DNA from: Fibrobacter sp. | GTDB taxonomy: Bacteria > Fibrobacterota > Fibrobacteria > Fibrobacterales > Fibrobacteraceae | NCBI GenBank assembly: GCA_024399015.1 | Contig: JAKSIC010000027.1 | Span: 1 to 40,705 of the forward strand | Direction of reading: 5' to 3' | Length of the DNA stretch: 40,705 nt | Shown here: positions 1 to 7,956 of the stretch, in pieces | Layout of the letters: each line of letters opens with the position of its first letter | Numbering within the stretch: position 1 is the stretch's first letter | Made by a program: the position numbers and the translations under genes | The notes under the pieces: model-generated | Database searches by the model: none | The model's input: only the letters and a program-made list of their open reading frames with translations | Told to the model about the DNA's origin: nothing

Positions 1-11
1 GCGAAAGTCAA

Positions 12-35
12 CAAAAAAGGGTGGCGAAGCCACCC
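12..35 (-). terminator. Terminator of the small exported protein gene
   Basis: Read on the minus strand, a 7-bp GC-rich stem (29-35 pairing with 19-25) closed by a three-base loop is followed by six T. It lies about 30 nt after the stop codon at 67. The GGC-gaa-GCC loop belongs to the very stable GNA triloop class. Confidence 0.8.
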
Positions 36-66
36 ACACATGTTGATGAAGAGCCCAAATTATCAA

Positions 67-402
67 TTATTTGTATTCTAGTTCCTGAAGAACGGCATCC
101 GTCTCTGCAGAATTAGGCGAGAGGGAATTTTTAAGCGTAGTACCGATTAATTCGATGCCCTTCTGAATAACCACATTCTTGGCGGTTTCCTGCAAGGTCG
201 GTTCCGCATTTATAACGCTAATGGAGTCGTCAAGAGCCTGAAGGTCTATGTCATTGGAATCGCGAATGACCACAAGAGGCTTGCTTTCATTTATTTTGAC
301 AGAATCCTCTACGGCCTTCTTAGGAAGGGCCAGCTGCGCAAAGGAAGCGCAGACAAAAACCATCACAAACACCCCAACAGTCTTGCACCAGTCTTTCATC
401 AT
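67..402 (-). CDS. Small exported protein of unknown function
   Basis: About 111 residues from the ATG at 402. The reading frame is open further upstream, but the extension would run through the -10 box and terminator of the next unit, so 402 (or the adjacent ATG at 399) is preferred. The N-terminus, MMKDWCKTVGVFVMVFVCASFAQ in outline, is a typical Sec signal peptide with likely cleavage after SFA. The mature part is short, acidic and Ser/Asp/Val rich, with no motif I recognise. A TATATT box ends 5 nt before the start, so the message may be nearly leaderless. The gene has its own terminator at 12-35 and sits downstream of, but separated by a terminator from, the CE4 esterase pair. Periplasmic or surface location is inferred from the signal peptide only. 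Confidence 0.6.
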   Translation of the reverse strand: MMKDWCKTVGVFVMVFVCASFAQLALPKKAVEDSVKINESKPLVVIRDSNDIDLQALDDSISVINAEPTLQETAKNVVIQKGIELIGTTLKNSLSPNSAETDAVLQELEYK

Positions 403-413
403 GGGGAAATATA
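403..413 (-). promoter_or_regulatory. -10 box directly before the gene at 402
   Basis: TATATT (413 to 408, minus strand) with 5 nt to the first ATG and 8 nt to the second. This spacing places the transcript start at or next to the start codon. Confidence 0.45.
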
Positions 414-445
414 GAAATCGTCCACCGCGCAAGCAGGCGCGCAAA

Positions 446-483
446 TAAAAATGCCCCCGGTAGACACGAAACTACTAGGGGGC
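446..483 (-). terminator. Terminator after the first CE4 esterase
   Basis: On the minus strand GCCCCC(TAGTAG) at 483-472 pairs with (CTAC)CGGGGGC ending at 453. An ATTTTTATTT tract follows. It lies about 40 nt after the stop of the gene at 525. Confidence 0.8.
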
Positions 484-524
484 GGTTTAACTAAAGAGAA
501 AGAGAGAAAATTAGATTATGAAAC

Positions 525-2300
525 TTATTTGCGGACTCGGATAGTCTGCATAGTCTTGCCGACTTCGCCATAGCGCATGATATAGACACCGGCACCAAGA
601 CCTGCATTCACACGGCTCCACATATCACGTGCAGTTCCGATTGCAGTATAAGCAGACTTGAGCAAATGACCATTCACATCGAATACGCTGCACTTGACAA
701 CACCGGGGTTCACGTTAAGAACGATGGAGTTTGCAATAGCCAAGGTGCCAGAGCTGGAAGAACCCGGGACAACAGCGGTAGAGCTAGAAGATCCTGCAGG
801 GATGACTGCATCAGTAGAAAGCTTGATCCAATCCACATTCAGATTGTCATCGTTAATAGTCAGACGGAGGGTCTGCTTACCTGCGGCGAGGGTGATTTCA
901 TCGCCTGCGCTTTCAGAATAAGTGTCCCAATCCCCCAAATTCTTTACTGCGACATCAACGCTGCTGGAGCCAACGGCAACCGTCACTGAACCAGCGGCAT
1001 TGTTACCTGTTGCACCGTTTACAGAAACCTTGTACTTACCTGCGGCCTTCACGTCCAAGGTATATTCAAAGTAGTCGCCAGAAGTGGTGTAACCCACAGC
1101 GTAACCGGTACCAGCCTTGACGATGCCTGCATTATCGGTACGATAATCCGGAGCTTCGTTTTCGGGGTTGGAATGGTAGAAGGCGTCTACATCATAGTTT
1201 TCAGCCTCCACAGTACCAGGAACCGCGATTGCACCCTTGAAGGGGGTAGATGCGGATGCGCTGGAAGAGGGTTCGGTAGAAGCGCTGGAACCCGGAGTAA
1301 CAGCAGCACCATCGGAAGAAAGAACAATGTCACCGCCGTTGGGAACCGCATCAAAGTAGATGTAACCATCCTTGATGGAAGCAGCAAGAGCCTTGCCGCC
1401 CTGGGTGGCGGAAACCTTAGTCCAGCTGCTCTTGACACGGATAGACAGAGGGTAATTGTACTTGGAAATGTTATCTGCAATGCTATGTGTCAAAGTGTAA
1501 GTTATGCTGGATCCGGAAGAGGACTTTTCGGTGATCTTGGAAGCATTACGTTCCTTGATGTACATGGCAACAAAACCCATGGGAGCGACCCAGATCTTGG
1601 AATCGTTCTGCTTAGCCCACTGGAGAGCGCCGTCCATAGCACTGATGTCGGTGGGAGAATAAGTAGCATTACCATTGTTCTTACCGGAGAAGCCATGAGT
1701 CAGGAAAGCCACCCAACCGCCCTTGGAAATGGCAGACTGCATCTGATTCGTGTACCCACTGGTAGTATTGATTCCATTTTCAGAGCCGGTCATGAGTGCG
1801 GGAACCTTAGCCCAGTTGCTGGGGCCGTTCTTGTCCATAACATCGGGAACGCCCTGCCAGGAACCATTACAGATACGACCTACAATATAATTCTGCTTTA
1901 CGGCAGATTCATTAGGGACATTGCAATTGGGATATGCTACGGTAATAATACCGTATTCCTGAGTAATCTTACCCGCGATATTTGTCTTGGAAGAAGCTTC
2001 TTCACCAGACATATTATTGCCATGAGTATTACTGTGGCTTGCAATTTCGTGACCGTTCTTGGCCATGTTCTGGAAACCGCTCCAATTGGGATTCCAGTTG
2101 TACACTAGGTTGAAGGTACCCTTGTAACCATACTTGTCAAACATGGGGGCAGCATCAGTCACCTGGCTGGGAGCGCCGTCGTCAAAAGTAAAGCTAACGG
2201 CAGCCTGACGGAAGCCAGCCCATGTTGCAATTTCCTGAGAAACAGCAGCAGTTGCACCCAAAGCAATTACGGCTGCACCAATGATATATTTCCTATTCAT
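525..2300 (-). CDS. Secreted CE4 polysaccharide deacetylase/esterase with CBM6 and C-terminal sorting tail
   Basis: About 591 residues from ATG 2300; a GTG two codons upstream at 2306 is a possible alternative. A signal peptide covers residues 1-21. The NodB/CE4 domain follows: TFDDG at 38-42 (catalytic and metal Asp), HxxxH within HEIASHSNTH (His89, His93, metal ligands) and a later THG. Next come Ser-rich linkers and a CBM6-type module (about 355-495, starting VEAENYD and ending NLNVDWIKL). A second Ser linker precedes a C-terminal tail of about 65 residues with the pattern FDVNGHLLK...GAGVYIMR...TIRVRK. Such architecture fits removal of acetyl groups from xylan or another plant polysaccharide at the cell surface; the substrate is inferred, not shown. 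It is a paralogue of the next gene, with the same domain order, and the two are separated by a terminator and about 240 bp. Confidence 0.85.
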   Translation of the reverse strand: MNRKYIIGAAVIALGATAAVSQEIATWAGFRQAAVSFTFDDGAPSQVTDAAPMFDKYGYKGTFNLVYNWNPNWSGFQNMAKNGHEIASHSNTHGNNMSGEEASSKTNIAGKITQEYGIITVAYPNCNVPNESAVKQNYIVGRICNGSWQGVPDVMDKNGPSNWAKVPALMTGSENGINTTSGYTNQMQSAISKGGWVAFLTHGFSGKNNGNATYSPTDISAMDGALQWAKQNDSKIWVAPMGFVAMYIKERNASKITEKSSSGSSITYTLTHSIADNISKYNYPLSIRVKSSWTKVSATQGGKALAASIKDGYIYFDAVPNGGDIVLSSDGAAVTPGSSASTEPSSSASASTPFKGAIAVPGTVEAENYDVDAFYHSNPENEAPDYRTDNAGIVKAGTGYAVGYTTSGDYFEYTLDVKAAGKYKVSVNGATGNNAAGSVTVAVGSSSVDVAVKNLGDWDTYSESAGDEITLAAGKQTLRLTINDDNLNVDWIKLSTDAVIPAGSSSSTAVVPGSSSSGTLAIANSIVLNVNPGVVKCSVFDVNGHLLKSAYTAIGTARDMWSRVNAGLGAGVYIMRYGEVGKTMQTIRVRK

Positions 2301-2491
2301 AATCACACACCCGGCCCTTTTTCCTCGGGCAGAGTTCTCCTTAGACTAGGAAATAGGTTTTTTAGTCCAACCTGGAACACAATCCAAGAGACAATCCGTT
2401 GTACAGCATTACAACAGAAGGCGAATTTTGCGTAATTTCGGCATTTCCACAATTTTTCTTTACATTGAAAATTACAACAGCCTTATAAAAG

Positions 2492-2521
2492 AAAAGTTCC
2501 CCAAGAGAAGTCCCGGGGAAC
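2492..2521 (-). terminator. Terminator after the second CE4 esterase
   Basis: On the minus strand GTTCCCC (2521-2515) pairs with GGGGAAC (2502-2496) and is followed by TTTTCTTTT. It separates the two paralogous esterase genes into distinct transcription units. Confidence 0.8.
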
Positions 2522-2545
2522 ATTTTCGTAGAGAGAGAAGAAACT

Positions 2546-4255
2546 TTACTTTCGCACAGGAATGGTTTGCATGGACATACTTGAACCAAAACGCATCATG
2601 TACACGCCTGCGGAGAGGTTGCCGTTTACCTGGTTCCAGACATCCTTGGAGGAACTGGCAGGTACATTGGCAGACTTAACGAGATTGCCGTTCATGTCGA
2701 AAATTTGGCACTTGACCATACCCGTTCCATATTCCAAACGAAGGGTGTTTGCAATAGCTGCGGAAACCTCAGAGCTGGAGGAAGTCGGAACAACCGTTCC
2801 CGAGGAACTTGAAGATTCAGGAACAGGCACCACATTGGCTCTGGCAAGCTTCATCCAGTCCACGTTCAAATTGTCGTTATTGATGGTAAGGCGCAGCGTC
2901 TGCTTACCTGCGGCCAAATCCAATTCGGCATCGCCGTCGGTCACAGAATAAGTATTCCAGTCACCCTGGGCGACCACCGCAACTTTCACTTTCTGCGTTC
3001 CCACAGAAACGGTAACGGAACCGTCGGCGGCGTTACCGGTGGCCCCGTTGATGGAGACCTTGTACTTGCCGGCAGTCTTTACATCCAGGGTATATTCGAA
3101 ATAGTCGCCCGCAGTGGTATAGCCAAGGGCGAGCCCTGCGCCTGCCTTCACGATGCCCGCGTCGTCGGAGCGGTAGCCCGTGGTATCGCTTCCGCTATTG
3201 GCATGTTCAAAGGCATAGGTATCGTAGTTCTCACCTTCGATGGTCCCCGGAATTTCGATAGCGCCCTTGAAGGGTTTTACTTCGGGAGGTTCGCCGGTAA
3301 CGTTCAGTTCCAAGGCCATGAAGTCGATGGTATAGGTGCCGTCGGAATTGGGAGCGATGACCTTGCCCTTCTGGGAAACGGTACGGCCGGACACATTCTG
3401 GATGTTCACGCGGAGGGGCACAGACTTGGGCATGGCGGAATGGGGAGAAGTCCAGGTCACCTTGAAACCGTCGGAAGTTGTGGTTGCGGAAGCCTTGTCA
3501 ATAGCGAAGTGGGCGCGGTAGTATGCAGCCACCACACCGAAGGGTGCAATCCATAACTTTTGGTTCTTGGCCTCATCCATGATGGCCTTGATATCGTTTG
3601 TAGAAATACCGTAGGTATCGTTGACGCCCACACCGTGATTCAGCTGCACCGTCCAGGCTTTCTGACTCTTGGCGGTACCCATGTTGTTCTTGGCGTTACC
3701 TGTGTTGGAACCACCCTGGGTGTAGCAGTTGGAACTGATGTCCATCCAGTTAGGTTCCGAACTCCAGCCATAGTACTTGGCGCCTGCACAGTTACGGTTT
3801 GCAATGTGATCCTTGCTGATGGCGTTGGCCACGTTGTTATTGCTGGCGCAATACGGTGTTGCAAAAGTATAGACTTCTGATGCGCCCTTCTGCAACAGGC
3901 TGCTTTTCCAGCCGGAGGTTTCGGCGGTAAGATCTACACTACCGGTCATATTCTTGTGGCTCTTGGAATGATTGCCGATTTCGTGACCGTTCTTGGCCAT
4001 ATTCAAGTAACCACTCATATCGCCACCGCCAGCGCCCATGGCGCCCGTAATAAAGAAAGTGACCTTCACGTCCGAATTGGAATTGAGGTAGCCGCTCAAC
4101 GCATCCAGCTGGTTATAGCCATCGTCAAAAGTAAAGGAAACTGCGCCGTCGTAGCCATTCCAGGGAACCGTGGTAATGGGGCCAGCCCAGGCAGAAATTG
4201 AACAAGCGGTCGCCATGGCAACGGCCGCAAAACATCTAGCACTAGATTTTTTCAT
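2546..4255 (-). CDS. Secreted CE4 polysaccharide deacetylase/esterase with CBM6 (paralogue)
   Basis: 569 residues. A signal peptide (about 1-24, ending SAWA) is followed by a NodB/CE4 domain. It shows FTFDDG at 41-46, GHEIGNHSKSH with His96 and His100 as metal ligands, and a later NHG. A CBM6-type module follows (IEGENYD ... NLNVDWMKL, about 335-465), then a Ser-rich linker and the C-terminal tail FDMNGNLVK...AGVYMMRF...TIPVRK. The start is fixed by a good Shine-Dalgarno, GGAGG about 9 nt before ATG. The CBM6 modules of this gene and its neighbour are much more alike than their catalytic domains, which fits duplication with divergence or module exchange. Carbohydrate deacetylation outside the cell is well supported as a family role; xylan is the likeliest substrate in a plant-wall degrader but this is inference. 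Confidence 0.87.
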   Translation of the reverse strand: MKKSSARCFAAVAMATACSISAWAGPITTVPWNGYDGAVSFTFDDGYNQLDALSGYLNSNSDVKVTFFITGAMGAGGGDMSGYLNMAKNGHEIGNHSKSHKNMTGSVDLTAETSGWKSSLLQKGASEVYTFATPYCASNNNVANAISKDHIANRNCAGAKYYGWSSEPNWMDISSNCYTQGGSNTGNAKNNMGTAKSQKAWTVQLNHGVGVNDTYGISTNDIKAIMDEAKNQKLWIAPFGVVAAYYRAHFAIDKASATTTSDGFKVTWTSPHSAMPKSVPLRVNIQNVSGRTVSQKGKVIAPNSDGTYTIDFMALELNVTGEPPEVKPFKGAIEIPGTIEGENYDTYAFEHANSGSDTTGYRSDDAGIVKAGAGLALGYTTAGDYFEYTLDVKTAGKYKVSINGATGNAADGSVTVSVGTQKVKVAVVAQGDWNTYSVTDGDAELDLAAGKQTLRLTINNDNLNVDWMKLARANVVPVPESSSSSGTVVPTSSSSEVSAAIANTLRLEYGTGMVKCQIFDMNGNLVKSANVPASSSKDVWNQVNGNLSAGVYMMRFGSSMSMQTIPVRK

Positions 4256-4320
4256 GAATCAATCCTCCCTTTTCCTGATCCAATCTATATACTTATACAC
4301 CAGCATAAAATATACGAACA

Positions 4321-4347
4321 AAAGAAGCGTTGTCCAGTAACAACGCC
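4321..4347 (-). terminator. Terminator after the SIR2-like gene
   Basis: A perfect 7-bp stem GCGTTGT/ACAACGC (4328-4334 with 4341-4347) is followed on the minus strand by TTCTTTTG. It lies 25 nt after the stop at 4372. Confidence 0.7.
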
Positions 4348-4371
4348 ACTTAAAATTTTCAAACACAATAT

Positions 4372-5388
4372 TTAGAGCGCCTTTTCCAGGAAATTCTTGG
4401 CGTCGCAGGATTCCAGCACCTCTGGGCCCAGCAAATTTTCCAATCGAACCAAATCCGGATGGCCTTTTCGTTCAAAAACCACCACTTTTTTAAAGCGATC
4501 ACGATGACTTAACAGAAATTCAAGGTTATTCACGTCGGATTTCGGGAAACCATAACCGACAAAATAAATTTCCTCAGCATTTTTCAGGTAATAATCCGCC
4601 TTACTCCACAAAACGTTGAATAAACTCCCTCGAAGGAAGCTTTCCTTGGCATGGGCCATGGGGATATAAATGGGAGTGTCCTCGCAATAGATGGGGAAAC
4701 TGCGGTCTTCCGGCTCCACCTGGCAAACATTCTTCAAGTCAAGTTCGTCCACCACGCCCTTGACGGGGAACCAGTTGAGAGATCCGTGAAGTTTTATCAG
4801 GTCCACCGTATGCAGCAACTTTTCACGACAGGCGGAACGGTCCGCGCGATCAATACGGACACCGTAGTCCACGGAAATAGTTTCACGAAGTTCCGGGTCC
4901 CGGACAATGGCAGACTCGATCAAGGTATCGTAATTGAAGGAAAGCAGAAGAGTATCGCGGCGGCCTTCAGAAGGGCAGTTCACGCAGGATTTCAAGAACT
5001 CACGAAGAACCACAGCGTTCTCTGTAGAGAGCGCTTCGTCATGGCGAATCATGCTGGCAATAAAACGCAGCAATTCAAAACGCAGACTTGCGTGGTAAAG
5101 TCGTTCTCGTTCTCCCGGGAAAATTCTTGCGGATAAAATAGAAGTGGCCAACGTCTCAATGCTCAAGTACTCACTCTGGCCATTGCACAAGTCAAGAAAG
5201 CGCTTGCAATAATCGCGGAAGTGCGGAAATTCCTCGGGAATACCAAAGGGAATCAATTCATTCAAGTCACGAAGCGTTGGCATCTGGGGCAAGAAGGACT
5301 TGCTGAAGCCAGAGCCCAAAACATAGATACGGCGGTAACCATTAGGCGGCACTGCCCTAGAAGAATCAACATTTTCCATATCAGCCAT
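4372..5388 (-). CDS. Stand-alone SIR2-like domain protein
   Basis: 338 residues. The features of the SIR2-like family (SIR2_2 type, related to NAD-consuming sirtuins) are visible in order. They are a glycine-rich NAD-binding start GSGFSKS at 25-31, SFNYDT at 150-155, KLHGSLNW at 199-206 with the histidine in the position of the sirtuin catalytic His (His201), and VGYGFPKSD at 277-285. No zinc-binding Cys quartet typical of deacetylase sirtuins is seen, so an NADase or nucleotide-binding role is more plausible than protein deacetylation. Proteins of this family serve in several anti-phage systems, usually beside partner genes. Here both neighbours are unrelated (a lipoprotein upstream, an esterase downstream) and the gene has its own terminator, so a defence role is only a possibility. 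A TACATT box ends 6 nt before the ATG. Confidence 0.8.
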   Translation of the reverse strand: MADMENVDSSRAVPPNGYRRIYVLGSGFSKSFLPQMPTLRDLNELIPFGIPEEFPHFRDYCKRFLDLCNGQSEYLSIETLATSILSARIFPGERERLYHASLRFELLRFIASMIRHDEALSTENAVVLREFLKSCVNCPSEGRRDTLLLSFNYDTLIESAIVRDPELRETISVDYGVRIDRADRSACREKLLHTVDLIKLHGSLNWFPVKGVVDELDLKNVCQVEPEDRSFPIYCEDTPIYIPMAHAKESFLRGSLFNVLWSKADYYLKNAEEIYFVGYGFPKSDVNNLEFLLSHRDRFKKVVVFERKGHPDLVRLENLLGPEVLESCDAKNFLEKAL

Positions 5389-5404
5389 ATACTGAATGTA
5401 TATA
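5389..5404 (-). promoter_or_regulatory. -10 box directly before the SIR2-like gene
   Basis: TATATACATT on the minus strand leaves 6 nt before the ATG at 5388. It abuts the T-tract of the upstream terminator, so one gene's terminator runs into the next gene's promoter. Confidence 0.5.
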
Positions 5405-5440
5405 AAAAAAGACCCTGCGGATAAGGCAGGATCTTTTTTT
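5404..5440 (-). terminator. Terminator after the lipoprotein gene
   Basis: The stem GACCCTGC/GCAGGATC (5411-5418 with 5426-5433, one wobble on each strand) has seven T on both sides. It would work in either direction; the minus-strand lipoprotein gene at 5486 is the natural user. Confidence 0.8.
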
Positions 5441-5485
5441 GAAATTCTGTGACAAGAATTACTTTATCAAGAATTGTAGTTCCAA

Positions 5486-5962
5486 TTACTTGGCGCGCTT
5501 CTTGAAGAGGTCTTCAATGTTGGAGAAGTTGTAGGACCACGGTGCAGTCTTGCTTTCCAAGGAAGCAAAGTCATCGTCATAAATCACGAAAATGTCGCTA
5601 CCTTCAACAGCGGTGAAGTATTCATAGTCACCGTCGTCATCGCTAAAGCGGCCTTCGTAGACGAAATCTTCTTCGTAGTTCGGATCTTCGTCACCCGGGA
5701 GGTAAGTGATAATGGTGACGATAGAATTTCTGTTGAGAGCTCCCTTTACGCGAACGTAGGAACCTGCAGCCAAGTCTTCACAAGTAGATGCAACTGCGTC
5801 ATCTGCACAGTAGGAAGTGTAGAAGTACTTGTAGTCGATGGAATAGGTCGGAGCCGGAGGAGGAACTTCCGGATCATCGTCTTCAACGACAGTAATGGTG
5901 CAAGCGCTAAAGCTAAAAGCTACAGCCAAAGCAGCAAGAAGCTTAAGAAAATATTTACTCAT
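5486..5962 (-). CDS. Predicted lipoprotein of unknown function
   Basis: 158 residues. The N-terminus is a lipoprotein signal peptide with a lipobox ending FSAC at Cys21, followed by an acidic, Pro-rich spacer (VVEDDDPEVPPPAP). The rest is acidic and aromatic (many Asp, Glu, Tyr, Phe), with two further Cys that could form a disulphide. I recognise no domain. The start is fixed by a Shine-Dalgarno (AAGGAG, 7 nt from the ATG). It is monocistronic, with a terminator at 5404-5440. Membrane anchoring is well supported; function is unknown. Confidence 0.75.
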   Translation of the reverse strand: MSKYFLKLLAALAVAFSFSACTITVVEDDDPEVPPPAPTYSIDYKYFYTSYCADDAVASTCEDLAAGSYVRVKGALNRNSIVTIITYLPGDEDPNYEEDFVYEGRFSDDDGDYEYFTAVEGSDIFVIYDDDFASLESKTAPWSYNFSNIEDLFKKRAK

Positions 5963-6022
5963 TTATTTCTCCTTTTTTAGGTTTTCCAGTAATATAAACT
6001 TTAAAAAAACAGATGTCAACGC

Positions 6023-6685
6023 TTAGAAAATCAGGTTACCATCTTCTAGGCCGGTTATGGGAACAATTCGTTCTTCACCAGCCTGTCCAACCACAAAAGC
6101 GATACCACTAAGGAAGTTCATCCATACCCCAGGGGTAAAGCTGAACTTGCAGAAATGGGCCAGACAGGGAATAATCCACGCATCGTGGGATGCAAAAACG
6201 TTGAACTGGGCAGTACCCTTTTCAAGCAACATCTTGCGCATTTCCTCGGCACGTTCATCCAACGGATGATAGGCCGGATGATCCTTGCCGTTAAGCCATT
6301 CGCAAATGCTGGGATAGAACTTCTCGTTAAGGACCGCGTGGTACTCGTCAAAATCGCGAACGAAAAAATCTCCCAGAGGATTAAGGACTTGAACATCCGC
6401 AGGTTTGGGACCACCAACAGATTCACGGCCTAGACCAATACGTTGAGCAGTCTCGATACAACGGCCCACAGGGCTGGAAAAATAGACCGCATCACCTACT
6501 GTAGGAAAGAGCGTTCCTAAGTGGAAGGCCTGTTCTCTTCCTTTATCTGTAAGGCCCACATGAGCCCCACCGTCAGAATCCTGCGGAGTGATATGGCGGC
6601 GCTCGCCATGACGCACCAGAAGGTACACGCGATCCGTAGGTTTAATGGTCTTGAAAAAATCTTCTGCTCGAAGGTACTGGTTCAT
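6023..6685 (-). CDS. Histidine phosphatase superfamily protein
   Basis: 220 residues, no signal peptide, probably cytoplasmic. The phosphoglycerate-mutase-like signature LLVRHGERR is at 23-31, where His26 is the expected phospho-acceptor. It is followed by LTDKGREQA and SSPVGRCIETAQ (the second conserved Arg region), and by FASHDAW with the second catalytic His at about 165. The family includes phosphatases for small metabolites, sugars and proteins, and sequence alone does not give the substrate. The gene starts 6 nt after the stop of a PAP2 phosphatase gene, so the three phosphatases may be co-transcribed, although a TATTCT box 8 nt before the ATG could give a separate transcript. Confidence 0.85.
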   Translation of the reverse strand: MNQYLRAEDFFKTIKPTDRVYLLVRHGERRHITPQDSDGGAHVGLTDKGREQAFHLGTLFPTVGDAVYFSSPVGRCIETAQRIGLGRESVGGPKPADVQVLNPLGDFFVRDFDEYHAVLNEKFYPSICEWLNGKDHPAYHPLDERAEEMRKMLLEKGTAQFNVFASHDAWIIPCLAHFCKFSFTPGVWMNFLSGIAFVVGQAGEERIVPITGLEDGNLIF

Positions 6686-6691
6686 AGAGCA

Positions 6692-7264
6692 CTAGAATAC
6701 GAGCATGGGCAAGCGTTCTGCGAGAATTCCAGAAACAGGAATCCAAGTAAAATGGGCGACGGTGAAGCAAAGGATTCCGAAAATAATTCCAAAGATCACA
6801 TCGGAAAGCCAGTGCAAACCAAAGGCCACGCGCAAAAGGCCCCAGGACAGAGGGAACAGCAGCAAAAACCAGCAGTAGTAGGGCATGGCCATCATGACGG
6901 TAGTAGCCACAGCCAAGTTGTTCATGGTGTGTCCCGAGGGAAAACTGTAAAGGTCCATCAGCGGCAGTTCCTGCTTCACAGACGGGAGCACCGAGAAAGG
7001 ACGAGGTCGCTTTACATTCAGTTTGATCAGTTCGTAAAGAGCAACCACAATGGCAAAGGCAAGGCATGCATTCAAGACGATAGGTACCGTTGCCTGCCAC
7101 CCCAAGTGTGCCAGAAGAACCAGGGCCACCACAATCCAAAAATAGCCATCGCCAAGGCGGACATAGCAACGCAGAAAACGCTTAGTCTTTTCGGAGAAGC
7201 GCCCATAGGCGCCAGTCCAACTATGCGATACACGTTCATCTATGTTCTGAATCTTCTTCAGCAT
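6692..7264 (-). CDS. PAP2-family membrane phosphatase (copy 1)
   Basis: 190 residues with about five membrane segments. The three PAP2 motifs are present: KLNVKRPRP (Lys81, Arg88-Pro89), PSGH at 109-112 with the catalytic-site His, and RVAFGLHWLSD (Arg145, nucleophile His151, Asp155). The family dephosphorylates lipid phosphates and pyrophosphates at the membrane, for example undecaprenyl pyrophosphate or phosphatidic acid; the substrate here is not determinable. It is a close relative of the next gene upstream, the two forming a tandem duplication. A TACATT box sits exactly 7 nt before the ATG, suggesting a leaderless transcript. Confidence 0.9.
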   Translation of the reverse strand: MLKKIQNIDERVSHSWTGAYGRFSEKTKRFLRCYVRLGDGYFWIVVALVLLAHLGWQATVPIVLNACLAFAIVVALYELIKLNVKRPRPFSVLPSVKQELPLMDLYSFPSGHTMNNLAVATTVMMAMPYYCWFLLLFPLSWGLLRVAFGLHWLSDVIFGIIFGILCFTVAHFTWIPVSGILAERLPMLVF

Positions 7265-7277
7265 AGGTTTAAATGTA
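7265..7277 (-). promoter_or_regulatory. -10 box 7 nt before PAP2 copy 1
   Basis: TACATT at 7277-7272 (minus strand), then 7 nt, then ATG at 7264. Predicts transcription starting at the start codon. Confidence 0.5.
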
Positions 7278-7297
7278 GCTTTTTATTAAAAGCGCCT

Positions 7298-7870
7298 TTA
7301 CGCAACGAAAGGAATCTGCGGAAAATATCCTGAAAGAATAGACGAAACAGGAATCCAGATAAGACTACCTATGATAAAGCTCACAATGCCCAGCAAAAAA
7401 CCGCAGACAATATCTGTCAACCAATGCACACCGTAATACACTCGCAAAAGTCCCCATGTCAGAGGCAGCAAAAGCATAAGCCAACCATAGCTGGGCACGC
7501 TGTAAAAAACTGCGGAAGCAACAGCCAGATTGTTCATGGTGTGGCCAGAAGGAAAACTGTACTTATCCAGGGGAGGGACCTCCGCCTTGATTTTGGGATT
7601 CTTGGCAAAGGGACGCAAGCGCTTGGTACTGAGCTTTACGATTTCATAAATCCCAAGAGCAGCCACCAAGGCGCAAAGGGCGCGACCAAGAATGGGCCAG
7701 AAAGCAGTCCAGCCAATATTAAAGACAAGCACCGCAATGAAAATTGCCCAGGCATAGCCATCACCAAGGCGGACATAAAACTTCAAAAAGCGATTAACGT
7801 TTTTTGAAAAATGGCGGTTGGTCCAATACAGCGAAACTTTCTCGTCAAAATCCTGAATTCTTTTTAACAT
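7298..7870 (-). CDS. PAP2-family membrane phosphatase (copy 2)
   Basis: 190 residues from the ATG at 7870. A 17-residue upstream extension in frame is rejected because the TAGATT box lies inside it and because starting at MLKRIQDFDEKV aligns this protein with its neighbour from the first residue. PAP2 motifs: KLSTKRLRP (Lys79, Arg86-Pro87), PSGH at 107-110, and RVYYGVHWLTD with the nucleophilic His and the Asp. About five membrane segments. The tandem pair plus the histidine phosphatase suggest a small set of dephosphorylation genes, perhaps for envelope lipid carriers; this is inference. Confidence 0.88.
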   Translation of the reverse strand: MLKRIQDFDEKVSLYWTNRHFSKNVNRFLKFYVRLGDGYAWAIFIAVLVFNIGWTAFWPILGRALCALVAALGIYEIVKLSTKRLRPFAKNPKIKAEVPPLDKYSFPSGHTMNNLAVASAVFYSVPSYGWLMLLLPLTWGLLRVYYGVHWLTDIVCGFLLGIVSFIIGSLIWIPVSSILSGYFPQIPFVA

Positions 7871-7883
7871 CGAAAAGAATCTA
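7871..7883 (-). promoter_or_regulatory. -10 box 7 nt before PAP2 copy 2
   Basis: TAGATT at 7883-7878 (minus strand), 7 nt before the ATG at 7870. It decides the start codon over the upstream in-frame start. Confidence 0.5.
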
Positions 7884-7956
7884 GAAATTTCTATGCGGGT
7901 TTTTCCTAAATTTTTTTCCATAATTACATTAGCACCTTGAAAACCCAGAGGAAAAA

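Noticed and set aside
4372-5388. A multi-gene SIR2 defence island
   Set aside because: No partner effector, helicase, Argonaute, TIR or DUF gene lies on either side; both neighbours are an ordinary lipoprotein and esterase genes in separate units.
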